Assembly (NCBI GenBank): GCA_027574665.1
Contig: CM050656.1
Coordinates: 1,487,001 to 1,551,000 of the forward strand
Direction: 5' to 3'
Origin: Rhynochetos jubatus
Taxonomy: Eukaryota > Chordata > Aves > Eurypygiformes > Rhynochetidae
DNA length: 64,000 nucleotides
The notes beneath the pieces are model-generated. The model searched no databases, was not told where the DNA came from, and saw nothing but the letters and a program-made list of their open reading frames with translations. Made by a program: the position numbers and the translations under genes. Position 1 is the first letter of the stretch. Every line of letters starts with the position of its first letter. This document shows positions 28,767 to 42,100 of this stretch, piece by piece.

Positions 28767-30138
28767 GTCCATGCAGCGGCACCCCTCGACCAGCAGTTTG
28801 TACACACGCTTGCATAAACCCACCGCGATGTATTATTTACATTGAGATTATCTGGTTGGGCACGTTGGTAAGTTTAAATAGATGCCAGAAATTTTATCTA
28901 GACGTGCACCTGCCTAGCGCAACGAGCGGTCCCGAACTGGTATTTGCTGGGGAGATAGGTTTACACTCATTTCTTCTCTCCTTTTAAGTACAGTCAAGCA
29001 GATGTAGAACTTTGCGTTGTTGTGGAATGCATTTTTCACATAATGCCTGTGTGGAGAGAAGGAATGACTAAAATAAATAGCAATTAGACAAGAGCGTCAT
29101 CACTCATGTGATCTGTTCAGAATTATGTGTCCCTCCGACACCCACTACCGGCCTCGCTGCACACGAAATACCGACAGAGGGACATCCGAAGGCAATGCAG
29201 AGCAACAGCCCATCTCCCCTGAACCACAGTAATGTTTTAAGATGTTTTAAGGAAACGTTGCAGTTTTTATCTATAGAAAATATAGATATATAAAAATATA
29301 TCTAAGAAATAATTGCTAAAAGATCATTCAGCTCTCACAACTCTCTTTAAAGAATAAGAAAGCAAAGGGCTTTACAGTGTTGGTCACACTTGGGAGGGGA
29401 TAGGGAGAATCAGAAAACGTAAACGTCTTGTTTTGGACAAGGTGCAAACACGATACTATTAATAGTAGACACACGAGCGCTCTCTGAGCTAACTTCGCGT
29501 GGAAGCCCGGCAGCGGTGGTCAGTGTGAGTGTAGCTTAAACTGATGGTTGTCCCATGGAACAGTCCCTCTGCGTTCTGCAGGACTCTGTCCTCTCAGCAA
29601 GGAGCACGGCTCAGAGGGCCACGGCTGGCCGGGCTGTTCCGGCTGGCTGCGTGCTGCCTGCCGGGAGGGAGCTGGAGTCCCCCTGTGCACTAACAGCAGT
29701 GAAGGGTGCTCACAGCAGCTCTGCAGGAAAGCAAAGCCTGAGCCCCGGCAGCAAGCACCCCTGCCATCAGCGGCGCTGCAGTAGGCAGCTCCTTGGTGGA
29801 CCGCAGGCCATAGCCATGCCCGTTACGGTGTCACCGGAAGCGCACACGTTGTCTTGCTTCCGTTACGTGTATCGCAGCTGAATTGCTACTGAAAAGTTAG
29901 AAACTGGCAGTGCTGATGAGGAGAAATGCCGTGGGATGTTTCAGAGTTTCTGCAGATTCCATGTGCTTAACAAAGCAGTAACAAACACCACAGGCAGTGC
30001 AGCAGCTGTTTTCCCACCAAGCTATTGCAGGCCTGAGCGCAGGCCTACAGAGCAGGTCACTGCAGATGTTCTACAGCCAAGTACCTCAGTCCCTGTGATG
30101 ATCCCACCTGGCCCTGGCAGAGCGAGGGGCTGCTTACC
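28767..30138 (-). other. ITGB3BP: Probable ITGB3BP 3' untranslated region
   Basis: This stretch lies between the stop codon and the first good minus-strand poly(A) signal. A consensus donor (CTGAG|GTAAGC, 30,138/30,137) starts just after the stop codon, so part of it may be a 3' UTR intron. A short hairpin, TAGATATA/TATATCTA, is at 29,283-29,304. No coding content was recognised. Confidence 0.35.
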
Positions 30139-30191
30139 TCAGTCAAGGAGCGACTTCAGGAAGGCAAAGCTGCTGTCAGTCTGAACAGGCT
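30139..30191 (-). CDS. ITGB3BP: ITGB3BP exon 8 (last coding; residues 165-181)
   Basis: The acceptor is TTCCTCCCCCACAG|A. The exon encodes EPVQTDSSFAFLKSLLD and TGA, aligned with human HLDSYEFLKAILN. The C-terminal motif is LKSLL (LXXLL), where human has LKAIL. A consensus donor begins one base after the stop codon. Confidence 0.92.
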
Positions 30192-33100
30192 CTGTGGGGG
30201 AGGAAAATCAGTTTGATAAACGGAACAAACGTGTTACTATAGAACTTACAAAAATCCCTGCACAAACATGAGTTAAATAAGTTACTGCAGTCATTAACAG
30301 AACCCTTTTACTCCTTACAGTTACTGTGTCTCAACAGTAATTTAGGGATTGCCTTAATTACTTGTGAGTGTATGCACAGATGCTGCGTGGTTACCAATGA
30401 TGACGAAGCAGAACAGAGCGCTGTGAGTATGGGAAGCTGGTTCTTCTTTTTTGCTATTAATAATAGAAGAATAAATAAGAATCCATAAGGACCACATCAG
30501 CAGATTGAGCAGAATCCAGTCAGGGACTGCACGAGAGGAACAACCATCCCCCCGAGTCCCCTGAGGGGATGGCAAACGGAGGTGACCTCACCTGAGCCCC
30601 TCGCTCGCAGAGGGCAGGCTGAAGGGCTGAGCAGATGGCTGGAAGAAGCAGAGAAGCGTGCGAGGGTAGGAAGGAACTCGGGGAATGAGAACATACGGGG
30701 AAAGGGTCTGGAAGCAGGAACGTGAGAGTGCCAAGATTTCCAAATGGCTTTCTGCAGCAGATGATCAGCTCTGGCCTCAGCACCCTTAGTGTCTGCTGAT
30801 GGATCACACGGCATTGTGATTCCCCCACCACAAACGGTGAAGAGAGAATTCCGAGTTATTCGCTTTATATTAAACGTACTGAGAACAAGCAGCAGGTATT
30901 CGGCAGCTAAAAAGCCTCCTACTCCGAGGAAAGGGGCTGCACATGAACCTAGACAGGGAGAGGCATGGGGGGTGGTGGGAAATTCTCCACTGTTTCTCAG
31001 TTCTCCTCCTTTGCCGTGCTGAGATTCTGTTGATTCCAATATGTGACGGGATGCAGAAGACCTGTCAGTGGCTCTGACATGAGGTGCCAGTGACATTACC
31101 TGGAGCTGACCCAGACCAAGCCAGAAGTTCTCTCCCAAGCTAGGTCTCCTAAGATTACTCCATAAAAAAAGGCATCTAGTTCAACTTTGCCTCAGGTACA
31201 ACCTTTTGGCACTATGCCTAATAAACACCGCTTGTTCACACCAATTATCATCAACCACCACCACTAACTATTGCTTAACACAGGAAACTGTCCAGCCTCG
31301 TGAGACAAGGGACAGCAAAAGCCCGGGATGTAACGACGAGTTGCTGTTCTTTGTGCCAAACACTACTTCTTAATTCAGCCGTCACGAACCCTGCAGTCAC
31401 CACCTGTGGCATTCCGGCCGTGCCATACTTACAGGAGCCACATGTGCCAAAGCAGCCAAGCCCTGGTCTGCATTTCACCCTGAGAAGCTGCCCAGAACCA
31501 CACAAAACATCACTACCTCTGCTTTCTTTCCAACCATACACCCTGACAGCACATTGTGACCAACCAGCCTTGTTTACAGTAACATTCACACAGATGGCAT
31601 TAGGGTTTAGGTAATCCAATAAGAAAATAATATGATTTACTGCTCATGTGCTCCAAAAACTCCCAATGTAGCAGGTTTGGGGGTTTTTTTTTTGGTGTCT
31701 GAGCCAATGAAGATAATGGCTTTGTTCTTAAAAAACCCCAACAAAAGAGGCACCCCCCCCCCAACAACCCTTCTCTCTCCTGGTACGTGTATACGCAGAA
31801 CTCGTAAGTAAATTTGACTCCAGAAAAACAAAGGGAGCAAACATCAGCAAAACTTGCGCGTGAGAAGGTGTTGTGACCAGGGAAGGAGCGGAAGGGATCC
31901 GTGGAGGTGCCCGGGAAGGCGCCTGGGCTGCGGCGGGTGCGGGACCAGCCTGCCCTTGCTCCCTTCTCACCAGCTCAGTGTTTTAGGGCTGCGTGGGGCA
32001 GGGCAGCAGCTGGAGTCACCAGCAGTCTCGCGGGTGGGGGGCAGAAGCCCTGCTGCCCTTTGCCATGGCGTCTCCTCGCCCCGGCCCGCAGAAATGTTAC
32101 AAAGGACAAAATGTTCCCCAGCTTCTTTTCCCCTCTGACTTCCCCGCCATTCTTTCCCAAGTTTGACTGCCCTAAAACATTTACAGATCTAAAAAGCAGG
32201 GAGAAAAAAAATGTTCACCTGTCAGGTGATATAAAACCAATCTTCTACTAAATGTGCCAGAATAATTTTTCTCCACCTCAACCACAGTTAAAACCTTCAG
32301 TCTATTCATTACTGTCTTTTTATAGTATTTTTATTTAATAAAACCTATTAAGACTACCATACAAATCTCTTTACTTATGCTTTTATCTTTTAACTGATCA
32401 ATTTTTATATTGCTGACATCCCTTCTTCACCATTTGCTCATTTAAAAATTCATACTATATGAGCTATGTCTCTGGAGAAAACGTCTATAAAATTTGTTAC
32501 AGCTGGCAAATGTGTATGAGTCAGTGATAGCACATGACTAAATGCTTCACAGAAAATAAAATTTGTTTCTGTAGTAAGCAGAACTGTTTAAATGTTATTT
32601 ATTTTTATGTTTCAAAGAAAATATATTGTGAAGTGCTGCATTGATTTAATACGCAACAATGTCTGTGTACACGCTGTACAAGGAAAATTTATGAAACCTT
32701 TGCACAACTCCTTTAATTGAATTTTCCAAATCTCTCACCACACACAAATAATCAATATCTTCTGCAGAGAAAACCAGTCAGAATTATTACAGTCTTTCTT
32801 TTCAATTTTGTTGTCATCAGCACATACAGAGCACCTGGATATTTGTAATGTCTGGATAGCAAGTTATTTACACCTCTTAAACATATAATTGCTACTAAGT
32901 GAGTCCAAACTAATGTTTCTTTTTTATTTAAAATAATTATATTCATGGGAGAAAGCAGTATTTATTCTCGTGGAGGAGTTGCTCCACGTAGCTGTTCCAA
33001 GAACTACAATTCTTTTTAATTTTTCATTAAGCTTAATACTCAAAAGTCTAGATCCACTAGAATTAAAAATTAATAGCTATTGCGTCTGTAAAAAGGTACA

Positions 33101-36100
33101 CAGGAAAACAGAGCATAAACACGAGTGTGAAATCCATGAATAAATGGGGCTGACACCTAAATCTAAAGTGCAGGTCGACAGTTCTGTACGTAGATGCGTC
33201 TGAGGCCTACAGTCATACGTCTCATGCGCATTTCTGTATCTGCCACAAACGTTAATAGCTTAATATTTCATCTACATAGCAGAGGATGTTCAATCATCGC
33301 AGGGGTTTGTAATTTGCCCACTTCCTTCCACCCAGAAAGCTTATCATGGCAGCGACCGCAGACCCAGACACTGCCCAGAGCCCAGGCTGTATTTGAAAAG
33401 AGGCACTCTACGGTGCAGGTACAACCCGACAGACCCACGAGCCGTGGGACTGAGCGCAGCGCTGGGGCGTCCAGCAGAACCCTGTCCGCCAGCTCCTTAA
33501 CCTTTCAGTGGCATTCTTCCACTAGACAAGACCACTCACTTCTCCTAGGAAAATCACTAGCAGCGCAGATTCTAGGTGCTGAAACGTGGGTTTTGCCACC
33601 TCTTCTAGACTGTAAAGGCCTTTGCACGGTTACAAACTGGAAACAGAACCGCTTGCACAGGACGAGAGAAGACGTGCGGTCAAATTTGGCCTGAGCAATG
33701 ACAGCTTTTAATCCACACAACACAAATTAGAATGCAACACGCCCCTTTCTCTAGCTGCCCCCAGAACAAAGAGTTTTGATGCCAGCGCAGGAGGGCAATT
33801 TCTCTGGGCCTCTGCGCGGGAACATCCAACTAGCTTAGGGGTGACCCAAACAGGCGAGCGGCACAAGTCCTTGCGCGCACGCGCACACTCACACATTCAG
33901 CGCGGACGTAGCAGTAATTCAGTGTTGCTTAATGCTGTCCCTTTTACAAGCGTGCACACTGAGGTGTAACTTAAAAACGGAACCGAGATTCACTTCTCCC
34001 CGTGTCTACTTGCAGACAAACCTTGTGAGCAGAAGCACGGACGGAGCTTCCTGATCTAGTCCCTTGGAAAGCCACCGCTACTGTGGCAACGAGTGCAAAC
34101 TGCTCCCTTGGATTAGAAACAACGTGAAGTCAGGAATGTTTACAACTAAACTTAAGAGGGGTGAACGCATTTGCCCGTGGGCTCGGTGGGGTGAACAACA
34201 CAGAGAGGAAAGTATTTTTTAATTTCATTGCAAGATGCAGCCTGAAAATACTTTTCCTTCACGCTGCAAGTACTTGATCTTCTATAGCACTCTCTTGTTT
34301 CTGCCTTGGACAGCGGATGGGGTCATGGACATGATTTATGTCAGTGCTTTAGTTTTGGAGAAACAAAGTATAATTTGTACCAACCAGCTTAAGTAGCTTT
34401 CCCGTTCAGAATGTTACCTTCACTCCCTGAAACCCTGGACCTATTAAATTTTCCTTTAAAATATGCGTATCGCAGCCTACACATTTATTCTCAACACACA
34501 TAAAGCATGTTTTGGACTGCAACATACCAACTAGATTTCATCTCTTGGCAGCTGCTTTACAGTTTGCTTACATTCTATTAAAAAACATTTTGTTTACTGG
34601 AAATGCTAGTCATGGACAAACAATGATGCCATTTTTTATGCTGGTCACACAAAATGATATACTGAGCCCTACATAATGCTGCCCATTGAGCAAGGAATGT
34701 TTTGTATTAAGTTGTTTTAAGTAGAGGTTGTTTATGTAAAGTAAATAAATTTCATGCCTCAGCATGTGATGATAATGTGACATTCCATCTGTATCAAGCC
34801 ACAGAAGAGTCATAAGTTTTAAGTCTTGAGCATAACTAATTAAAAATAATTATGAAAAACCACATCCAAAACTAAAAGACAAAGTAAAACATCTCCAAAT
34901 GCTCTTCTTTTATCTTCACCTCTCCTACTACTGTACTGACTGCAAAATTGAATTTATTCTTTATTAAAGCAAAACTAACATTGAAACTCCATAAAAATTG
35001 GTCAACACAAATTCCTAATTCCATTTCCCATCCTACTTTCCCAAAATATTTCTGATCTAACATGACTGGGTACTTGTTTAGCGTTAGGGACTAGTTTCTA
35101 GAGCAAAGATAGAGCCAGAAGCGTGTATCCTGGTGACCAAATGAATTCTGTCCCGACTAAACCCAGCACACCATCGAAAAGCAGCACACCGAGGAAGCGA
35201 TGACTGTCTAGCTCTGCACTGGCCCTTAGCGTTCGCCATCACCAGCGTCCGACAGGGGCCGTGATCAGCTGAACAGGACGTAGGGAGCTGTAAATCAGAA
35301 ACAGCACATTGCACAAATGAGTAAAAATTCCTTAAAAAGTGATGTCACTCCTTTTCATTCTGCGGGAATCTGCTGAAGCTGAGGAAACTTAAGTTTGATC
35401 AATTTTCTTTAAGAAAATTCCCCACAGCAGACAGAACTTAGGCGTGTGGAAGAGCAGATACAACCAAAATCAGAGGTGTGGCCCGGAGCTGCGGACAGAG
35501 CAGCGAGATGCCATCACCGATTTTGATTCTGCTTTTCCTCTGCTTTAAGATGAATGCATGAAGACAGGAGAAATCTCAGAATGTCAGCGTGAATATTTGT
35601 TGATTTTATTGGATACGAGAGAAGAAAAAAAATAATCTTGTGTGCATCCCCCTGCCACCCTCCCAGCTAGACAAGGCACTAAAGTGGCTGCGGGGGCCAC
35701 GCTGTATTAAACGCCACAAACTTCAAATGTTTTCACAGCACTAGTTAGGAAGAAACCTAATAGTTCGGATTTCACAGTTCCCGGGAGCGTGCTAAATACC
35801 TCACAGCACATCTAAGGTGAAAAAGGTTTTGCTGCAAAGACCGTGGGCTACGTGGCTCACACACCGCAAACGTGAAGGAAGGGAGGAGAGTGAGGACGAG
35901 CAAGGATTACTGATACACGTGTACGTCAACTCCCCAGGACCTGACTGGGCTGATTTCTACACCATCCTCAAGCGCAAGACTGGTAATTATGTTTTATCCT
36001 TTCACACTTTGATGGAGAAACGCCCAGTACAACGAAAACAGTGGAAAAAGTTACATGTGAGCAGCAGCGCTGAATGTTTCAAACGAAACACATTGGATTA

Positions 36101-39100
36101 TCATCACTTTCACTGACTAAAGGTTACCCAACTCATTTCAAGTGGAAAGAACGAAGAAGGAATCAACTAAAAGGAACCATCAAAGCGTGTTACTCAGGAG
36201 TTACAGAAAGTTTCTTACCTTGGGCAGGAAGTTCTCCAGTGGTTTTTTTAAGCAGCTGCAGTCCTTCCGCTTGACTCACTAGTCAAAGAAACAAATCTGA
36301 AATCAGTGAATGCCGCCCAAGAGATTTCCAGTCACTTCAAAGCGTTTGCAGTTTTCTTCAAGCAACGAGAAAACTCCCCCCTCCGTATCTATGTACGTGT
36401 TCAAAAAATATCATCACAAAACCTTTTCAAAACGAACCGAATTTTGAGAAGTTGTGCGTACAAGCCCCACACCCCCTCCTGTTCCCATCACTGTCTTCTG
36501 GCACCGAAAGGTGCTGTGTTCCCAGCTCAGAGAGGGAGGGAAAGATGACCCTCTCCCATTTTGCAAGCAACAAGAAGCTAACAAAGAGCGGAGGTAACAG
36601 AAAGTCAGCAATAGCTCTGACATCCCAGTTGCAGCCTTCTCTGGGCAGCCTTACTGCCCTATCCCCAGTGTAGGGTAGCAATGTAAACACAGACTGCTTT
36701 CAGAAAACTTCATTTTGGATAAGAAAGCACCAGGTTCTACGCATTACACTGGGAACTCAAGGCACATACACATGCAAAAAGAAAAACCCCAATGAGTAGG
36801 AAAGAAATGGCAATTTAAACAACAGTAGCTGCTGGAATTGCGTGGTGCATAAATTCCAGAGCTGGGGCACATGCACCTAATGCATTAGAAGAGCTCCAAC
36901 GCTCTTTGGTAGGAAAGATTCTCCAGCACCTATGGCTTTACTGCCTGCTTGCTTCCAACTGTGCACAAAGCAGCAGTCCCAGTCACCCTAGGTTTTGCTC
37001 TCCTACAGCTACTTCAGCGTGTTTACACTCAGCAGCAAACAGAGCATCCGGACCGGTTGTAGAATAACGTATACGGGCAAAACGTCGCGCATGCGGCAGG
37101 TCAAGAAACTGGTTTCTCTTCTTCATATGATTATTCAAGGACTGGACACAGGGAATATGCACAGGCATATATTATTCATATTCCTTGGTCAGCATGAAAA
37201 GGCTACAAGAACAATGTTACCTAGCGGTGGGTAAATGCAGTCGGAGACACACACCTGTACAGAGAAAAGGTGCTGCTGTTGTGAGAACAAAGGAACACAC
37301 TCTTCTGAGGCATAAAGATTAGGGCTGTTTGGGTGCCTACAGCTACCCTTAACCACTCTTAACTCTTGCAGGAATGATCTGGTAAAGGAGATCTTTATTT
37401 CTTCTTCGTGACAACAAGCAGATTTTTTTCCCTGCTATTATCCATCACAAGTTTTTTTGCTTTAGAATATTTACTCATCACATGCTCCCCTTCCAGTTGC
37501 TGAGGCATTTGGGAAGAGAAGCATGAATGCACTTCTCCCTGCTGAGGATTCCCATGTCCCAAGAACCTCTGACCTGGAGTAAAGAGAAAAAGTTTCCTAA
37601 AAACGGACTATAAATAAAAATCTTCGGCTTTCTGGGTTCCTTTGGAGAAGCATTACAGATGTGCCATCTGCAAAGTGCCCTTATCCCAACACAATAAGCA
37701 TCTGGTATGTCCATCATTTAAAGACACATGAATAGCAATTTTTAAAGCCTGGAAACCTATATTCAGCCTAATCCTCCTAACAGGCAAACAAACAAAACGA
37801 CTTCCTTGCAAAAAGGGAAGAAGGGCAATGCAATCAAAGTGCAAACGTTTAGCCTAATCACTAGCTAACTACCCACTAAGTATCTAACTATTTACATGAG
37901 AAAAGGTGTTGCTCTTGCAAGTTTTTCCTCTCCATCTGTGCCCGCGAGTTAGAAGAGCGGCCGTTGGGGGTGCCTTTCTTTTATGTCCCTGGTTGGACGC
38001 ACAAGGACATTTAAGGTGCGTTTGTCCTGCCCAAAAGAACTTACGTGTCAGAGTCCCAGGGTACAACACAGAGTGGGGGATGACTCCAAGAAACGTTTGG
38101 AGCGATCATCGTTCAACTGTTATAAAGGGGATAAAGATTATTGAAAATCCTCCTTACTTAGCGCTTGGGTTTTCCGCATTTCAGCACTCAAGGCGCAAGA
38201 CAAGTCCGAGACACCGATGATATTTTCAAGCTCTCTACTGCCCTCTAAAGCCTGGAAAAAACCACATAATTAAAGACATTTTTAAATCCCATTCCCGAAC
38301 TGCCTACGGGGAGGTCTACAACTTACTCAAAACATCTGAAAGACAGAACTTCTGGAAATTTTTCATAAGCCCGAAATGATGCCCGAGATTCCAGCTCACA
38401 GAAGGGCAACGGGACTGAAGAGTTGAGGGGTGTGAGAACACGCTACTTCTGAAAACGGCACTCAGGTGCCTTGGAAAGTGTTACTTAAAATCTGCTGTTA
38501 TTTACGCTTCATTCGTAAGCCTTCAGCTGTTTAAACAGATTAACACTTGATCCCCAGAAAAGCAATCTTGGCACAGGGACAAGCTTGCTATAATAGGTCA
38601 GTAAAACAGAAATCCACACACTCCTGGGCGGTTCGTGGTAGAGCTCAACCATCCACAAACTCAGGAGAAACAGAAAGGATTTGTTAATACTTTTATAAAT
38701 AAACATTTCAATTAAAATATTTTCAGTTAGTACCAGTCTTTTTGTAAATAAAACATTGTCATCACACGTGCAAGTAAAATAAACACATACAACACTTGGA
38801 GTGCACTGAATTATTTCTCAGCTGTCGATACACAGCAACAAACCTGGCGCTAGATTTCTTCAGGAAACAAAATGTGAATAAAACAGAAAAGTGATTTGCA
38901 TTTTAGTACGTATTAAACGGACTATTAAATGATGACATATTAGCGGTAAATTAAATAGTACAATCACTTCAACACAAAGGGATACTTAATCTTCAAGGAC
39001 ATAAAAATCTATGCAGTAATAATTCATACCTCAAGTTATAAATAATAGTTGAGAAGTACTTCATATGCTTTTATTCGTGTACAAAATGAGGAGTGATTCA

Positions 39101-42100
39101 AATTAACAATGGTGTACTTGGAAAAGCAACTCCTCTAGTTTAAAAAAAAAAACCCTACTAAGTTCCGGATTTTTTTTTCCCATTTTCTGGATTTCCAAGT
39201 CAAACCTGCCTGGTTTCAAGTCTTTTATTTGCATCTCTATTCCTTAAAACTCAGACTTTGCACATAAGATTTTCACTTTTATTTCAAATCCTATATTAAA
39301 AGTGGATTAGGAAATAGAAATCAGTGTAAACCAGACCTGTAGGCTTGCCAGATTTGCTCTTATTTTCAGAATTCTAACCAGTGAATTGTTCACTTTCGAC
39401 TGCAATTCCAGGAACCTGCACAAAAAGTTAAAATAAAACAGTTAGCCACATTGCCACATGCTGAAAATCAGCGTTTACAATGTTTCCCGGAGTTTCTTCA
39501 CGTTGTAATCAGGATGGATCTAGATAAGGTGTGAACAGACAGGCTGTGCAACCAGATTGCGTCATGTCACGCCAAATATAACTTGCCTTTGGTTAGGATT
39601 TATATATGAACTGCCAAAAATACATATATCCTAATTTTAAGGACAGGAACCGTACACCACTGCTTATGCTTTCCATAGGGAGCATGAGAAGTGAAATCCG
39701 AACCCAATAGGGACAACAGCACATGAGTTATTTGTTCAGCTTTGTTGTACTATCTCTCCTCTTAAGGCACAAATACATTTTACTACCAGTGAGAAGATGG
39801 TCAGCTTTCAGAGTTTAATGGGTTTGCACTAAAAATTAAAATAATATACAATCCGATTAGATCTAAATGGCAGACTTTAATGCATGATTAAGGATTTGCA
39901 CTGAATATGCAGTGAAAAAAGTCCTGCAGTGAATGTTTAGGCTATTTTCTCTTTGAACCATTGAAACACGCAAATTAAATGGGGACAACAGACAAATAAT
40001 CTGTTTACCACTTCCTCCCACTGAAGGGCGAATCACCCTTAGAAGAAACCTCACATTTAGAAACAGACCTACAGTATGAGCAAACCCCATTGCTGTTGTG
40101 TTTCAACAGGGGATAAGGCGGCTATGCAGAAAAGAAAGTGCTAATGTCAGTGTGTCCTACAATACATGTTCCATCTGTAAAAACAAAGTGTATGGAGGTG
40201 CACACAAGTATTACCGAGTAGGTGTTTGTTTACAGATGTGTTTTACTGGCCTGTCATTAACTGCTAGTCTCCCACAAATCTTTCAGTTTTTAAAAACCAC
40301 ACTCAACTATTAAATGCAGACATTTACATGTCAGTGAAGACTATGATTACTCAAATTGTTCTGCAAGTTTACTGCCACTAAGAGTTTAAAGTGTTGAGCA
40401 AGGGATTTACTGAGCCACAGAAATCTCCATTAATCAGTTTACAGCTTTCCACTGGTGTAACCAAGATTTTATTTCTCACTAACCTGCCATCCAAACAATT
40501 CTACTGTCTGTCCAGCACCATAACTTAGAAGACACTGTCCTACACCGAAGAAATTTCAAGCTAATGGGGAGGGAAAGCATCTGATATGAGAAAAAACCAC
40601 AACATACACATAGCAAGTTCAAGTGCAACAACCTAAAGGAAGAGCTACAACTTCAAACATAAGAAACACACTATTTAGTTAAGTAAATGTCACAAATACT
40701 GTTAGTAAAAACCAAAAATGCGTGCCTAAAATACCTAGCCCCAAGTAAATTTACATCTGCGACGCCAGGTACAACCATAACACCAGTATTTAATACGTAC
40801 AGCAGAATACAGAAGCAGAATAGCAGAATCAACATATGCTCAAGCATATGATGAAGGAAACCCACCCAGGTACACACCCCACCTCTTCAATGTCGGTTAA
40901 CTAGCCTGCAAGAGTACTGCGGGCGCGTGGTGACACTTCTTCCAGCAACACCAGCTGCAGCCCAGCAGCTGCGCTCTGCCTTCAGCAGCAACAGGACTCC
41001 CTGTACGACCTGCCGTCAGAGGCAGGAGCAGAAGGGAAGTAGGAAGAAGCTGGCCAGCAGAGGAGTACGCAGGCAGTGGAGATGAGCTCGTAGTGACAAC
41101 CTGGGGTAACAGGAAATGCGCCTCAGGTTTCAGAGAGAAAGTGTGCTGGACCTACAGACAGGAGAATTTATGTGACAATTTGAAGCGGATGCACAGGCAC
41201 CAGGTCTGAATGAAATACAGGACAGTGACATCACACAGAATGATCAAAAATATATAACACTGTAGAGGAAAGAAGAAGAGGTGTGATCTAGCCATGCCGA
41301 TGCTGAGCTGTGAATTAGATTTTCTCGGACAGATACATGTCAGGATTCCACCAGAGGACAAGCTGAAGCACCACCTACAAAGGCAGGACAACACCACAGG
41401 ATAGTAAGATTTCAAGAAGAAAAACATAGGCAGTGTTGAAAAATGAGAATAAATAGGGTTTTTTTATAAATTCTGCTAGTAAGAGATCACAAGAGTCTCT
41501 GGTGCATGCAAATTCAGTTGAGTGAACAGGCTGGAAATGGATGGAGGAATACCTAGGATAACACAGTATTAGTAGCAAAAGGTATAAGGAAGGAAGCTTT
41601 CAGATTTTTAGCTAAATTAAAGCTTAACCTCTAAGCAGTTTTACTGAGCATACACATCTTCCATATTAAAAATACTCCTAACTCCAGGATTTCTGAATTG
41701 GGTGAATTCCCATGAGGATGAAAGGCATCCCCAACACAATCCAACATAAAGACTCACAGCTTTCCACTTTTTCACCAAGTGCTATCATAGATGAAACAAA
41801 TATTTCCGTTGTCTAACTCTCAGGGATGGATGGGTTTGTTTTGGCTGAAGTACATAACACCTTGAGCCTGTTGCACTGCTGGCACAGAAATTTCAGTTCG
41901 CTTAATTGAGATTTAGCAATGTTACAAACAATGCAATGTTCTTCACAGCAGAAAAGATGAAGCCATACTCACAACACGAGACACTAGCAGCCTTACTCCT
42001 AACACATTTTATCACTTCTCCTTCCTCACATCTATCAAATTTAGGAAAGCAGTTTATCAGACACTTCACCTGAAACATTTATTTAAGCGCTTTACTAACT

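Noticed and set aside
30497..31138. 213-codon minus-strand frame in ITGB3BP intron 7
   Set aside because: It lies between two phase-matched coding exons, has no recognisable motif, and its acceptor and donor do not fit the flanking phases.
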